Assembly (NCBI RefSeq): GCF_017356245.1
Contig: NZ_JAFMZZ010000001.1
Span: 884,262-948,261 of the forward strand
DNA: 64,000 bases
Direction: 5' to 3'
From: Bordetella petrii
GTDB lineage: Bacteria > Pseudomonadota > Gammaproteobacteria > Burkholderiales > Burkholderiaceae_B
The notes beneath the pieces are model-generated. The model was not told the origin of the DNA, did not search any database, and saw only the letters and a list, made by a program, of their open reading frames with translations. The number at the start of each line of letters is the position of its first letter. Position 1 is the stretch's first letter. Positions 16,736 through 25,600 of the stretch are shown in pieces. A program made the translations under genes and the position numbers.

Positions 16736-18589
16736 ATGCTCATCTCTGAATTTCGCGGCCCCGGTTTCACCGAGGTCCAATGGCAGTACGTCAACTCGCT
16801 GGCCACCTCGCTGGATGCACGCCAGCTCATGTGGGCCAGCGGTTTCCTGGCAGGCGCCGAACTGCTGCGTTCGAACGGCTCCGCCGCCGAGCCCGGCCCG
16901 GCCCCGGCCCCGGCCCCGGCGCCCGCCGCACCCGCCGCCCAGCCGGCGCAGCGCCGCCTGACCGTACTCTACGCCAGCGAAACAGGCAACAGCACCGCGC
17001 TGGCCAATGCGCTGGCCGGCCAGGCCGCCGCGCAGGGCCTGCAGGCCGCCGCGCACGACCTGGCCGACTACAAGACCCGCAACCTGGCCGGCGAACAGGA
17101 CGTGCTCATCATCACCAGCACCTACGGCGAAGGCGACCCGCCCCAGCCGGCCGCCGGTTTTTTCGAATTCATCGAAGGCCGCAAGGCCCCCAAGCTGCCC
17201 GGCCTGCGCTTTGCCGTGCTGGCCCTGGGCGATTCCACCTACGAGCATTTCTGCGAAGCCGGCAAGCGCCTCGACCGGCGTTTTGAAGAACTGGGCGCGA
17301 CGCGCCTGCAGGCGCGCATCGACTGCGACGTCGACTACGACGGGCCGGCGCAGGCCTGGGCCGACCGCCTGCTGGCCTGCCTGGAACCCGCGCGCGGACA
17401 GGACGCGCCGCCCGCCGGGCCTTCGCCGGCCCAGGCCGCCGCCGCGCCCGCCGCAGCCCGCTACGACAAGCGCAATCCCTATACGGCGAACGTGGTCGAC
17501 AATCTCGTCCTGACGGGACGCGGCTCGTCGAAAGAAACCCGCCACATCGAGCTGTCGCTCGAGGGATCCGGGCTGGCGTACGAGCCGGGCGACGCGCTGG
17601 GCATCATGCCGGCCAACGATCCGGCGCTGGTGCGCGACATTGTGAGTGAACTAGGCCTGGCGGCCGAGGCGCCGGTCAGCGTGCAAGGCGACTTTCTGCC
17701 GCTGGGCCGCGCCCTGGAAGAACGCGTCGAGATCGCCGCGATCACGCCGCGCTTCCTGGAACAGTGGGGCAAACTGGCCCAGGCGCCCCGGCTGCAAGAA
17801 CTGGCGCAGCCCGGGCAGGCCGAAGCGCGCACCGACTTCGCGCGCCACCACCACATCATCGACGTGCTGCGCCAGTTCCCGGCCAGGGGCCTGGATCCGC
17901 AGGATGTGCTCGCCGCTCTGCGCCCCCTGCAGCCGCGCCTGTATTCCATCGCCTCGAGCCAGCTGGCCGCGCCCGATGAAGTGCACCTGACCGTTTCCGT
18001 CGTGCGCTATGGGCTGCAGGGCGCCGCCCGCACCGGCGTGGCTTCCGGCCACCTGGCCGAACGCGCCCTGCCGGACGCGACGCTGCCGGTCTACATCCAG
18101 TCCAACCCCCATTTCCGGCTGCCGGCCGACGATGTGCCGATCATCATGGTCGGCGCGGGCACCGGCGTGGCGCCCTACCGCGCGTTCCTGCAGGAACGCG
18201 AGGCCCGCGGCGCCGCGGGGCGCTCCTGGCTGTTCTTCGGCGAACGCAATTTCCGCAGCGACTTCCTGTACCAGGCCGAATGGCAGGGCTTGCTGAAAGA
18301 CGGGGTGCTGACGCGCATGGACGTGGCATTCTCGCGCGACCGGCATGCCGCGGGCGGCGCCAAGACCTACGTCCAGCACCGGCTGCAGGAACAGGCCCGC
18401 GACGTCTATGCCTGGCTGGAAGAAGGCGCCCATGTGTACCTGTGCGGCGACGCCAGCCGCCTGGCGCCCGACGTGCACCAGGCCCTGGCCAGCGTGGTCG
18501 CCTCCCAGGGCGGGCTGAACCCGGAAGCGGCGGAAGACTACCTGCGCCGCCTGCAGCGCGAAAACCGCTATCAGCGCGACGTCTATTGA
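16736..18589 (+). CDS. cysJ: sulfite reductase flavoprotein alpha subunit (CysJ type)
   Basis: The 617-residue flavoprotein passes electrons from NADPH through FAD and FMN to the sulfite reductase hemoprotein. Order: a short N-terminal segment (1-50), a Pro-Ala linker (about 51-70), a flavodoxin domain starting LTVLYASETGNSTALA, an FAD domain (RLYSIASS) and an NADPH domain (GAGTGVAPYRAFLQER) ending RDVY. Its length is near the E. coli subunit (599 residues). The linker is encoded by a GGCCCC-like hexamer repeat (about 16894-16920), which could change linker length but not frame. cysI follows 20 bases later. Confidence 0.92.
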   Translation: MLISEFRGPGFTEVQWQYVNSLATSLDARQLMWASGFLAGAELLRSNGSAAEPGPAPAPAPAPAAPAAQPAQRRLTVLYASETGNSTALANALAGQAAAQGLQAAAHDLADYKTRNLAGEQDVLIITSTYGEGDPPQPAAGFFEFIEGRKAPKLPGLRFAVLALGDSTYEHFCEAGKRLDRRFEELGATRLQARIDCDVDYDGPAQAWADRLLACLEPARGQDAPPAGPSPAQAAAAPAAARYDKRNPYTANVVDNLVLTGRGSSKETRHIELSLEGSGLAYEPGDALGIMPANDPALVRDIVSELGLAAEAPVSVQGDFLPLGRALEERVEIAAITPRFLEQWGKLAQAPRLQELAQPGQAEARTDFARHHHIIDVLRQFPARGLDPQDVLAALRPLQPRLYSIASSQLAAPDEVHLTVSVVRYGLQGAARTGVASGHLAERALPDATLPVYIQSNPHFRLPADDVPIIMVGAGTGVAPYRAFLQEREARGAAGRSWLFFGERNFRSDFLYQAEWQGLLKDGVLTRMDVAFSRDRHAAGGAKTYVQHRLQEQARDVYAWLEEGAHVYLCGDASRLAPDVHQALASVVASQGGLNPEAAEDYLRRLQRENRYQRDVY

Positions 18590-18609
18590 TCATCCCGCGA
18601 ATCGACCCC

Positions 18610-20379
18610 ATGCAATCCACCGACAACGACCTTTCCCAGCCGCCGCAAAAGCTCAGCGCCGACGAGCGCCTGAAAGCCTCCAGCGACCAATTGCGCGGCA
18701 CCATCCTGCGCAGCCTGGCCGACCCGCTCACGGGCGCGGTGTCGGACATCGACACCAAGCTGTTGAAATTCCACGGCATCTACCAGCAGGACGATCGCGA
18801 GCAGCGCGATGAGCGCCGCCGCCAGAAACTCGAGCCGGCCTATCAGTTCATGATCCGCGTACGCCTGCCGGGCGGCGTCTGCAGCGCGGCGCAATGGCTC
18901 AAGCTGGACGAACTGGCGCGCGCCTATGGCGGCGATTCGCTGCGGCTCACCACGCGCCAGACCTTCCAGTTCCATTGGGTGCTCAAGCACAACCTGCAGG
19001 CCACGCTGCAGGGGCTGCACGAAGTGCTGCTGGACAGCATCGCGGCCTGCGGCGACGATGCGCGCGGCGTGATGTGCTCGGTCAATCCGCAGCTGTCGGC
19101 GCTGCATGCCGCCGTGTACGACCTGGCGCGCCAGGCCAGCGACCACGCCATCCCGCGCATGCGCGCCTATCATGAGATCTGGTACGGCGAGCAGCGGATC
19201 GCCTCGTCCGCATCCGAACCCGAAGAGCCGTTCTACGGCCAGACCTACCTGCCGCGCAAATTCAAGGTCGGCTTCGCCATTCCTCCCGTCAACGATATAG
19301 ACGTCTACGCCCAGGACCTAGGCTTCATCGCCATCGCCGATGACCACGGCTCGCTGCAGGGCTTCAATGTGGCGATCGGCGGCGGCATGGGCCGTACCGA
19401 CCAGGCTCCCGCCACCTACCCGCGCCTGGCCGACGTGATCGGTTTCGTGCCGCCCGAAGCCGTCATTGCCACCTGCGATGCGGTAATGGGCGTGCAGCGC
19501 GACTACGGCAACCGCAAAGACCGCGCCCGCGCGCGCTTCAAGTACACCATCGACGATTACGGCCTGGATGCCGTCAAGGCCGAAATCGAGCGCCGCCTGG
19601 GCTTCGCGCTGCAGCCGGCGCGCCCCTTCCGGTTCGAATCGAACGGCGACACCCTGGGCTGGCAGACCGGCGAAGACGGCCGCCACCACGTGACCCTGTT
19701 CATCCAGAATGGCCGCCTGGTCAACCTGCCGGGCCAGCCGCTGCTCGACGGCCTGCGCGAGATCGCCCGCATCCATGCGGGCTCGTTCCGCGTCACGCCG
19801 AACCAGAACGTGGTCATTGCCGATATCGGCGACGCGCAGCGGCCGCGCATCGAACAGCTGCTGCGCCAATACCGTCTGGAAGCCGATCAATCCGCCAGCG
19901 CGCTGCGGCTGAATTCGATGGCCTGTGTGGCGCTGCCGACCTGCGGCCTGGCCATGGCGGAAAGCGAACGCTACCTGCCCGATCTGGTCGGCAAGATCGA
20001 GACGCTGCTGCGCGCGCACGGCCTGGAACGCGACCCCATCACGATACGCATGAGCGGCTGCCCCAATGGCTGTTCGCGTCCCTACATCGCCGAAATCGGA
20101 TTGACCGGCCGCGCCCCCGGCAAGTACAACTTGTACCTGGGCGGCGGTTTCCACGGACAGCGCCTGAACCGCATGGTGCTGGAGAACGCCGCCGAGGCGG
20201 CGATCCTGGCGACGCTCGACACCACGCTGGGCCACTACGCCCGCGATCGCCACAGCGGCGAGCATTTCGGCGATTTCGTGGTGCGCGCGGGCTATGTCGA
20301 AGCCGTGACCGCCGGACGAGACTTCAATCTGCGGCGCGCGCCTGCGCGGGATGCGGGCGCCGCCGCCCGACAGGCCTGA
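18610..20379 (+). CDS. cysI: sulfite reductase hemoprotein beta subunit (CysI type)
   Basis: Reduces sulfite to sulfide with siroheme coupled to a [4Fe-4S] cluster, taking electrons from CysJ. The 589-residue protein has two ferredoxin-nitrite/sulfite reductase repeats. The cluster and siroheme cysteines lie in CVALPTC (Cys439, Cys445) and GCPNGC (Cys484, Cys488), with RLTTRQTFQFHW near the substrate site. ATG at 18610 (MQSTDNDLSQPPQKLS) is the natural start; a longer in-frame extension only shadows cysJ. The gene is slightly longer than E. coli CysI owing to an alanine/arginine-rich tail. Confidence 0.94.
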   Translation: MQSTDNDLSQPPQKLSADERLKASSDQLRGTILRSLADPLTGAVSDIDTKLLKFHGIYQQDDREQRDERRRQKLEPAYQFMIRVRLPGGVCSAAQWLKLDELARAYGGDSLRLTTRQTFQFHWVLKHNLQATLQGLHEVLLDSIAACGDDARGVMCSVNPQLSALHAAVYDLARQASDHAIPRMRAYHEIWYGEQRIASSASEPEEPFYGQTYLPRKFKVGFAIPPVNDIDVYAQDLGFIAIADDHGSLQGFNVAIGGGMGRTDQAPATYPRLADVIGFVPPEAVIATCDAVMGVQRDYGNRKDRARARFKYTIDDYGLDAVKAEIERRLGFALQPARPFRFESNGDTLGWQTGEDGRHHVTLFIQNGRLVNLPGQPLLDGLREIARIHAGSFRVTPNQNVVIADIGDAQRPRIEQLLRQYRLEADQSASALRLNSMACVALPTCGLAMAESERYLPDLVGKIETLLRAHGLERDPITIRMSGCPNGCSRPYIAEIGLTGRAPGKYNLYLGGGFHGQRLNRMVLENAAEAAILATLDTTLGHYARDRHSGEHFGDFVVRAGYVEAVTAGRDFNLRRAPARDAGAAARQA

Positions 20380-20384
20380 ACACC

Positions 20385-20831
20385 ATGCCACCCGATTCCG
20401 CCCTGCCCGCGGCACAGCGCGACGCGCTGCTCGCCGAACTGAACGCCCTGCTCGAAGCCGAGCGCGCCGGCGCGCGCGTGGCGCTGGAAACCGGCCGCGC
20501 ACTTGACGAGCCGCGCATGGCGGAACTGGTGGAGCACATCCGCCTGGACGAAGTGCGCTGGTGCGGCATGCTGCTGCGCGCGATCCGCGCCCTGGGCGCC
20601 ACGCCGTCGGACCTGACGGGCGCGTTCCACGGCAAGGCCATGGCCATTGCCGATATCGAGCAGCGCCTGGTGCTCCTGAACCGCGGCCAGGGATGGGTGG
20701 TGCGCAAGCTGCAAGACCTGCTGCAGCGCCCCCTGCCCGATTTCCTGCGCGCCGATCTGGCCGACATGCTGGCGGCCCACGAGTCCAACATCGGGCTCGT
20801 CAAGGCCGCTCTGCCGCCGCAGGCTCCGTGA
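20385..20831 (+). CDS. ferritin-like small helical protein (DUF6306-like)
   Basis: A 148-residue, mostly helical cytoplasmic protein with no signal peptide. Residues in ferritin-like spacing are visible: a glutamate in LLEAERAGARVAL near 25, EHIRLDEVRWCGML near 51, a middle DIEQRLVLLNRGQGWVVRKL and MLAAHESNIGL near the end. I recall similar proteins described as DUF6306, but the assignment is tentative and no activity is known. It starts five bases after cysI, so it is almost certainly co-expressed with sulfite reductase, perhaps for metal or redox handling. Confidence 0.6.
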   Translation: MPPDSALPAAQRDALLAELNALLEAERAGARVALETGRALDEPRMAELVEHIRLDEVRWCGMLLRAIRALGATPSDLTGAFHGKAMAIADIEQRLVLLNRGQGWVVRKLQDLLQRPLPDFLRADLADMLAAHESNIGLVKAALPPQAP

Positions 20832-20880
20832 TTTCCCCTCCCGGCCCGCCCAGCGGGCACTCTTCAGAAGGTACACAACC

Positions 20881-21522
20881 ATGAGCAAAATCCATCTGGG
20901 CGACACCGTGCCCGATTTCGAACAAGACAGCTCTGTCGGCCCGATCCGGTTCCATGAATGGGCCGGCAATTCGTGGGTGGTGCTGTTCTCGCATCCGGCC
21001 GATTTCACGCCTGTCTGCACCACCGAGCTGGGCCTGACGGGCAAGCTGCAGGGCGAATTCGAAAAACGCAATGTCAAGGCGATCGCGCTGTCGGTGGACG
21101 ATGCCGATTCGCATCGCGCCTGGACCAAGGACATCGAAGACACGCAGAACACTGTCGTCAAATTCCCCATCATCGCCGACCGCGACAAGAAGGTGGCCAC
21201 GCTGTACGACATGATCCACCCGAACCAGTCGGGCACCGCCACGGTGCGCTCGGTGTTCATCATCGACCCGGACAAGAAGCTGCGCCTGACCCTGACCTAC
21301 CCGCTGAGCATCGGCCGCAACTTCGACGAGATCGTGCGCGTCATCGACGCTCTGCAGGTCAGCGACAAGTATGGCGTGGCCACCCCGGGCAACTGGAAAC
21401 ACGGCGACGACGTCATCATTCCGCCGGCCTTGCAGGACGAGGAACAGATCAAGGCGAAATTTCCGCAAGGCTACAAGGCGCCCCGCCCCTACCTGCGCTT
21501 TACGCCGCAGCCCGGCAAGTAA
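20881..21522 (+). CDS. 1-Cys peroxiredoxin (Prx6 type)
   Basis: A thiol peroxidase of 213 residues. The peroxidatic cysteine is Cys46 in HPADFTPVCTTELG, and the long C-terminal extension with PRPYLRFTPQ is typical of the Prx6 subfamily. Prx6 enzymes reduce hydrogen peroxide and organic peroxides with one catalytic cysteine, normally in the cytoplasm. AAGG precedes the ATG at a normal distance. It is the last gene of the cysJ-cysI run (49 bases after the ferritin-like gene), which fits protection of a sulfur or iron-sulfur process. A hairpin follows. Confidence 0.92.
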   Translation: MSKIHLGDTVPDFEQDSSVGPIRFHEWAGNSWVVLFSHPADFTPVCTTELGLTGKLQGEFEKRNVKAIALSVDDADSHRAWTKDIEDTQNTVVKFPIIADRDKKVATLYDMIHPNQSGTATVRSVFIIDPDKKLRLTLTYPLSIGRNFDEIVRVIDALQVSDKYGVATPGNWKHGDDVIIPPALQDEEQIKAKFPQGYKAPRPYLRFTPQPGK

Positions 21523-21535
21523 GAACTGGCGGCCC

Positions 21536-21569
21536 GGGTGTCTGACTCCCGTCAGGGTGTCGGACACCC
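21536..21569. repeat. GGGTGTCTGAC hairpin between convergent genes
   Basis: GGGTGTCTGAC (21536-21546) pairs with GTCGGACACCC (21559-21569), one G-T pair allowed. An inner CTGAC/GTCAG stem (21542-21546 and 21551-21555) competes with it. It resembles the hairpin at 3261-3291 in sequence and position, and fills the 53-base gap between the peroxiredoxin gene and dnaB. Confidence 0.65.
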
Positions 21570-21575
21570 CGGGGG

Positions 21576-22949
21576 TCAGTACTGCGGCGCCGCGGTGAAG
21601 TTCAAGAAGCGCGTGCTGGAACCCTGGAACGTCAGCCGCACCGTGCCGATCGGCCCGTTACGCTGCTTGCCCACGATGATCTCGGCCGTGCCCTTGTCGG
21701 GCGAATCGGGGTTGTAGACTTCGTCGCGGTAAATGAACAGGATCAAGTCGGCGTCCTGTTCGATGGCGCCCGATTCACGCAGGTCGCTCATCACCGGGCG
21801 TTTGTTGGGGCGCTGTTCCAGGCTGCGGTTGAGCTGCGACAGCGCGATCAGCGGGCAGTTCAGTTCTTTGGCCAGCCCTTTCATCGAGCGGCTGATTTCC
21901 GAGATTTCGGTGGCGCGGTTCTCGCCGCCGCCGTTGCCCGCCATCAGCTGCAGATAGTCGATGATGATCAGGCCCAGCTGGCCGCACTGGCGCGCCAGGC
22001 GGCGCGAGCGCGCGCGCACTTCCATGGCGCTGAGCGCGGGGGTTTCGTCGATGTACACCTGGGCATCCTGCATGAGCTGCACCGCGTGCGTCACGCGCGG
22101 CCAGTCGTCGGCCACCAGTTTGCCGGTACGCATGCGGTGCTGGTCCAGCATGCCTACCGAGCCCAGCATGCGCATCGCCAGCTGCACCGCGCCCATTTCC
22201 ATCGAGAACACCGCCACCGGCAGCCCCTGCTCGATCGCCACGTGTTCGCCGATGTTCATCGAGAACGAGGTCTTGCCCATCGAGGGACGTCCGGCCACGA
22301 TGACCAGGTCGCCGGGCTGCAGGCCCGACGTCATCTTGTCGAGGTCGGAAAAACCGGTAGGCACGCCGGTGACGTCGGAATCGCCCTCGCGGTGGTAAAG
22401 CTCGTCGATGCGCTCGACCACCTGCGTCAGCAGCGGCTGGATTTCCTGGAAGCCGGCCGAGCCCTTCTCGCCTTCCTGGGCGATCTTGAACACCTTGGAT
22501 TCGGCCTCGTCCAGCAGCTGGCGCGCTTCCTTGCCTTGCGGGTTGAGGGCGGCCGAGGAGATCTCGTCGGCAATCGTCACCAGCTTGCGCAGCATGGCCC
22601 GCTCGCGCACGATCTCGGCGTAGCGGCGGATGTTGGCGGCCGACGGCGTGTTGTGCGCCAGCGCGTTCAGGTAGGCCAGCCCGCCCGTGTCTTCGGCCTT
22701 GCCGGCGCTGATCAGCGACTCGTTGACGGTGATGACGTCGGCCGGCCGCGCCAGCCCGATCAGCCGGGCAATGTGATGCCAGATCAGGCGGTGGTCGTGG
22801 CGGTAGAAGTCTTCTTCGCCCAGCACGTCGGCGATGCGGTCCCAGGCGCCGTTGTCCAGCAGCAGCCCCCCCAGCACCGACTGCTCGGCCTCGATGGAAT
22901 GCGGCGGCACGCGCAGGTAATCTAGCTGGGAATCGGCGGGATTGTTCAT
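21576..22949 (-). CDS. dnaB: replicative DNA helicase DnaB
   Basis: Hexameric 5'-3' helicase of the replication fork. The 457 residues have the N-terminal helical domain (VPPHSIEAEQSVLGGLLLDN near 13) and the RecA-like motor. The motor carries Walker A AGRPSMGKTSFSMNI, Walker B LGLIIIDYLQLM, the H3 region and LSQLNRSLEQRPNKRP. ATG at 22949 (MNNPADSQLDYLRV) was chosen because the usual DnaB N-terminus starts there; codons upstream do not look coding. It lies downstream of rplI and a kinase-like gene, a common bacterial order. Confidence 0.96.
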   Translation of the reverse strand: MNNPADSQLDYLRVPPHSIEAEQSVLGGLLLDNGAWDRIADVLGEEDFYRHDHRLIWHHIARLIGLARPADVITVNESLISAGKAEDTGGLAYLNALAHNTPSAANIRRYAEIVRERAMLRKLVTIADEISSAALNPQGKEARQLLDEAESKVFKIAQEGEKGSAGFQEIQPLLTQVVERIDELYHREGDSDVTGVPTGFSDLDKMTSGLQPGDLVIVAGRPSMGKTSFSMNIGEHVAIEQGLPVAVFSMEMGAVQLAMRMLGSVGMLDQHRMRTGKLVADDWPRVTHAVQLMQDAQVYIDETPALSAMEVRARSRRLARQCGQLGLIIIDYLQLMAGNGGGENRATEISEISRSMKGLAKELNCPLIALSQLNRSLEQRPNKRPVMSDLRESGAIEQDADLILFIYRDEVYNPDSPDKGTAEIIVGKQRNGPIGTVRLTFQGSSTRFLNFTAAPQY

Positions 22950-22957
22950 CGAATGGA

Positions 22958-23827
22958 CTAGTAAAGAGTACGCAGGGTGTCGGCCACCCGGAAGAAACCT
23001 TGGATGTCGCGGCCGGGCAGCCGGCCGCCCACGGGGCGCAGCACGGCGGCGCAGCCGCATACTACGCGCGCCAGCCGCTGCAGGCGGGCGCGCACGGCGG
23101 GGGCTGGATGGGTTTCGAAATAAATGTCCAGCATCAGTTTACCCAGCCCTGGCAGATTGTCATCTTCCAGTTTGCGCAGTCCCAGCAGCGACGATACCAG
23201 CTGGAACAGATCGTAGGCCTGGGCCATGGGCAGCGACAAGGCGCCGCCGGTATTTTCTTCAAAATCAATGCGCCACAGCTCGCCGTTGTGCAGGGTGATG
23301 TTGCGCACCTGGGCGCCGCCGTGCCAGTGGCCTTGCGCGTGGAAGGCCGCCAGGTCGGCGGCCAGGGCACGCACCCACTGCACGCGCTGCGCCGGGTCGG
23401 CATGCCTGACCAGCCCGGCGAAATCTTCGCCCACGTGCTCCAGCACCAGCAGGCCGGGCGCTTCCCACCATACCTGGGGCACCCGGCAGCCGGCCTGCGA
23501 CAGCCGGCGCAGCCGCCCGGCCTCGTGCGCCAGGCCGTTGCGCAACAAGACGCTGGGGCGCGGGAATTCGCCCAGAAACAGCCGGCAGCCCACGGCCAGC
23601 GCCAGCGCCCGCACGTACCGCAGCGCGTAGCCCGCGCCTTGCAGCAGGCCCGAACGGCGCCGCTTCACCACGCAGGCGACCCCGTCGATGACGACTTCAC
23701 GCACGGAAGGCTCGCGCGCGGCGTCGACGCTATCGAGCCAGGCGCGCAGGCCGGCGGGCGCTTGCTGATGCTGGGGCGGCTGGCTCAAGAAGACATCCTT
23801 GTAGGCTTGGGCGTGAAAGGGCCGCAA
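22958..23827 (-). CDS. BUD32/LPS-kinase-like protein
   Basis: A 289-residue kinase-like protein, probably cytoplasmic. A VVKRRR lysine block lies near residue 53. The catalytic loop is degenerate: HGGAQVRNITLHN replaces the usual HGD...N, followed by IDFE in place of DFG/DFE. The closest resemblance is to BUD32 and Kdo/heptose kinases such as WaaP and KdkA. Kinase activity is uncertain because the catalytic Asp appears to be Gly or Gln. The 5' end is unclear: the longest frame begins with TTG at 23827, directly behind the rplI terminator and without a visible ribosome binding site. dnaB begins eight bases later. Confidence 0.65.
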   Translation of the reverse strand: MRPFHAQAYKDVFLSQPPQHQQAPAGLRAWLDSVDAAREPSVREVVIDGVACVVKRRRSGLLQGAGYALRYVRALALAVGCRLFLGEFPRPSVLLRNGLAHEAGRLRRLSQAGCRVPQVWWEAPGLLVLEHVGEDFAGLVRHADPAQRVQWVRALAADLAAFHAQGHWHGGAQVRNITLHNGELWRIDFEENTGGALSLPMAQAYDLFQLVSSLLGLRKLEDDNLPGLGKLMLDIYFETHPAPAVRARLQRLARVVCGCAAVLRPVGGRLPGRDIQGFFRVADTLRTLY

Positions 23828-23834
23828 TAAGCAA

Positions 23835-23860
23835 AAAAGCCGGCACGGCCGCCGGCTTTT
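23835..23860 (-). terminator. rho-independent terminator of the rpsF-rplI operon
   Basis: AAAAGCCGGC (23835-23844) and GCCGGCTTTT (23851-23860) form a perfect 10-base stem with a six-base loop. On the minus strand it is followed by a T-run and lies 25 bases after the rplI stop. It should end rpsF-priB-rpsR-rplI transcription before the kinase-like gene. Confidence 0.85.
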
Positions 23861-23884
23861 CTGCTTGGCGTAAACGCGACAGGC

Positions 23885-24340
23885 TTAGGCGATGTCGCCT
23901 TCGACCACGACGGTCACGTCCACGGTCACGTCGGCGTGCAGCGCGACCTGGATGGGGTACTCGCCCACGGCCTTCAGCGGGCCGTTGGGCAGGCGCACCT
24001 GAGCCTTTTCAACGGCCTCGAAGCCGGCCTTCTTCAGGCCTTCGGCCACGTCGGCGTTGGTAACGGAGCCGAACAGGCGGCCGTCGACGCCGGCCTTTTG
24101 CACGACCTTGAGCTGGTAGCCAGCCAGGCGGCCACCCAGCGCTTCGGCGGCGGCCAGCTTTTCAGCCTGGACTTTTTCCAGTTCGGCGCGGCGGGCTTCG
24201 AATTCCTTCAGGGCGGCGTCGGTAGCGCGACGGGCCATTTTCTGGGGAATCAGGAAGTTGCGGGCGTAACCATCGCGCACGCGGACGACTTCGCCCAGGT
24301 TGCCGAGGTTGACGACTTTTTCGAGCAGGATGACTTGCAT
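23885..24340 (-). CDS. rplI: 50S ribosomal protein L9
   Basis: L9 binds domain V of 23S rRNA with its N-terminal domain and holds a long connecting helix. The 151 residues show [32 protein letters not shown] start motifs (the L9 signature), the glycine-rich [16 protein letters not shown] region and a beta C-terminal domain. Length is standard. It is the last gene of rpsF-priB-rpsR-rplI, 15 bases after rpsR, and a strong terminator follows. Confidence 0.97.
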   Translation of the reverse strand: MQVILLEKVVNLGNLGEVVRVRDGYARNFLIPQKMARRATDAALKEFEARRAELEKVQAEKLAAAEALGGRLAGYQLKVVQKAGVDGRLFGSVTNADVAEGLKKAGFEAVEKAQVRLPNGPLKAVGEYPIQVALHADVTVDVTVVVEGDIA

Positions 24341-24355
24341 TTCAGTAACCCCGGA

Positions 24356-24628
24356 TCAGTTGTGGTTGTCGGTGTAAGGCAACAGGGCCAGGAAGCGCGC
24401 GCGCTTGATGGCGGTGTCCAGCTGGCGCTGGTAGTGTGCCTTGGTGCCGGTCAGGCGAGCCGGGATGATCTTGCCGTTTTCTTGCACGAAATCGCGCAGG
24501 GTGTCCAGATCTTTGTAGTCGATCTCTTCGACGCCGGCGGCGGTGAAGCGGCAGAACTTGCGGCGCTTGAACAGCGGGTTCTGCTGCGTGAATTTGCGTT
24601 TCTCTTTGCGTTTTCCGAAGAAAGCCAT
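24356..24628 (-). CDS. rpsR: 30S ribosomal protein S18
   Basis: S18 pairs with S6 on the platform of the 30S subunit. The 90 residues include [20 protein letters not shown] and the RNA-binding core [29 protein letters not shown]. The N-terminal extension is lysine-rich ([14 protein letters not shown]). It sits between priB and rplI in the conserved operon; S6 is encoded two genes upstream. Confidence 0.97.
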   Translation of the reverse strand: MAFFGKRKEKRKFTQQNPLFKRRKFCRFTAAGVEEIDYKDLDTLRDFVQENGKIIPARLTGTKAHYQRQLDTAIKRARFLALLPYTDNHN

Positions 24629-24703
24629 GATGTGCCTCTTAGTCTAGTCGGGCCGGGGTTTCATTCCGCGGACCCGGAATCTGTGTCTGGTTCCGGTTGC
24701 CTG

Positions 24704-25027
24704 TCATCCCACCAGCGGGTCGCGCCCTGCACTGCCGCCGACTTTGCGGGCCAGCTGCATGTGCAGCTTGACCTTCACCGAATCTTTGCGGGCAGCGGCC
24801 AGAAAGCCCTGCACCTGCAGTTCGGTCCCCAGAGGGGTGCCGGCCAGCAGTTGAGCCAGATCGCCGAGGGCCACGGCGGTAATCGTGAGTTCGACGCGGC
24901 GGGGATGGCCTGCTTCGACGATTTCCGATTCGTGGGCCAGCAGCATTTCCAGCGCTGGCACGCCGGCGGGAGTATGGCGCAAAGGCTCGCATTCGAGAAC
25001 GCGGGCGCTGAGTTCCAGGGTGTTCAT
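24704..25027 (-). CDS. priB: primosomal replication protein PriB
   Basis: PriB is a small OB-fold protein that binds single-stranded DNA and helps PriA restart stalled forks. The 107 residues start [22 protein letters not shown] and contain [16 protein letters not shown] and [19 protein letters not shown], which match PriB/SSB-type folds. Its place between rpsF and rpsR is the conserved one and supports the call strongly. ATG at 25027 was selected; a longer frame would overlap rpsF. Confidence 0.93.
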   Translation of the reverse strand: MNTLELSARVLECEPLRHTPAGVPALEMLLAHESEIVEAGHPRRVELTITAVALGDLAQLLAGTPLGTELQVQGFLAAARKDSVKVKLHMQLARKVGGSAGRDPLVG

Positions 25028-25065
25028 CCTGCCGGTGCGTGGTGGTAAAACTTGGCGCGGCCGGG

Positions 25066-25443
25066 TTACTGGGCCTGGGCCGGCGCCGTCGCTTCCGTGC
25101 TGGCCTTGCGGGCCTCTTCGCGCTCGACCGACTTCATCATGATCGAGGGCGTGGTCTGGGCCTTCTTGGTCTTGATGACCAGGTGGCGCAGCACGGCGTC
25201 GTTGTAGCGGAACGAATGCTCGAGCTCGTCGAGGGTGGCCTGGCCGCACTCGATGTTCATGCAGACGTAGTGGGCCTTGACGAGCTTCTGGATGGGATAG
25301 GCCAGCTGGCGGCGGCCCCAGTCTTCCAGGCGGTGCACCGTACCGCTCTGGCCGGTAACGAGCGCCTGGTAGCGCTCGACCATGGCGGGCACCTGCTCGC
25401 TTTGGTCCGGATGGACAATGAACACTACTTCGTAGTGACGCAT
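25066..25443 (-). CDS. rpsF: 30S ribosomal protein S6
   Basis: S6 binds S18 and 16S rRNA on the 30S platform. The 125 residues start [19 protein letters not shown]. They contain [19 protein letters not shown] and [10 protein letters not shown], all S6 hallmarks, and end with a charged, alanine-rich tail. It leads the operon rpsF-priB-rpsR-rplI. ATG at 25443 has an AAGGAG-like site upstream, and the longer frame has no family similarity. Confidence 0.97.
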   Translation of the reverse strand: MRHYEVVFIVHPDQSEQVPAMVERYQALVTGQSGTVHRLEDWGRRQLAYPIQKLVKAHYVCMNIECGQATLDELEHSFRYNDAVLRHLVIKTKKAQTTPSIMMKSVEREEARKASTEATAPAQAQ

Positions 25444-25600
25444 GGGTAAAACTCCTTGAGGATGTCTTGCCTGGCCGGGCAGTTTGCCGGCCCGCAAGGG
25501 GCAGCCCGCCACCCCCAAAAAGGGGCGATCGAGCAAAGAAAGCCCACGATTATCGCCGATCCGGGCGCATCGTGCAAGCTACCGTAAACGCCGGCCCGCG

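Noticed and set aside
16894..16920. GGCCCC-like tandem repeat in cysJ as a phase-variable tract
   Set aside because: The unit is six bases, so changes alter the Pro-Ala linker length but never the frame.
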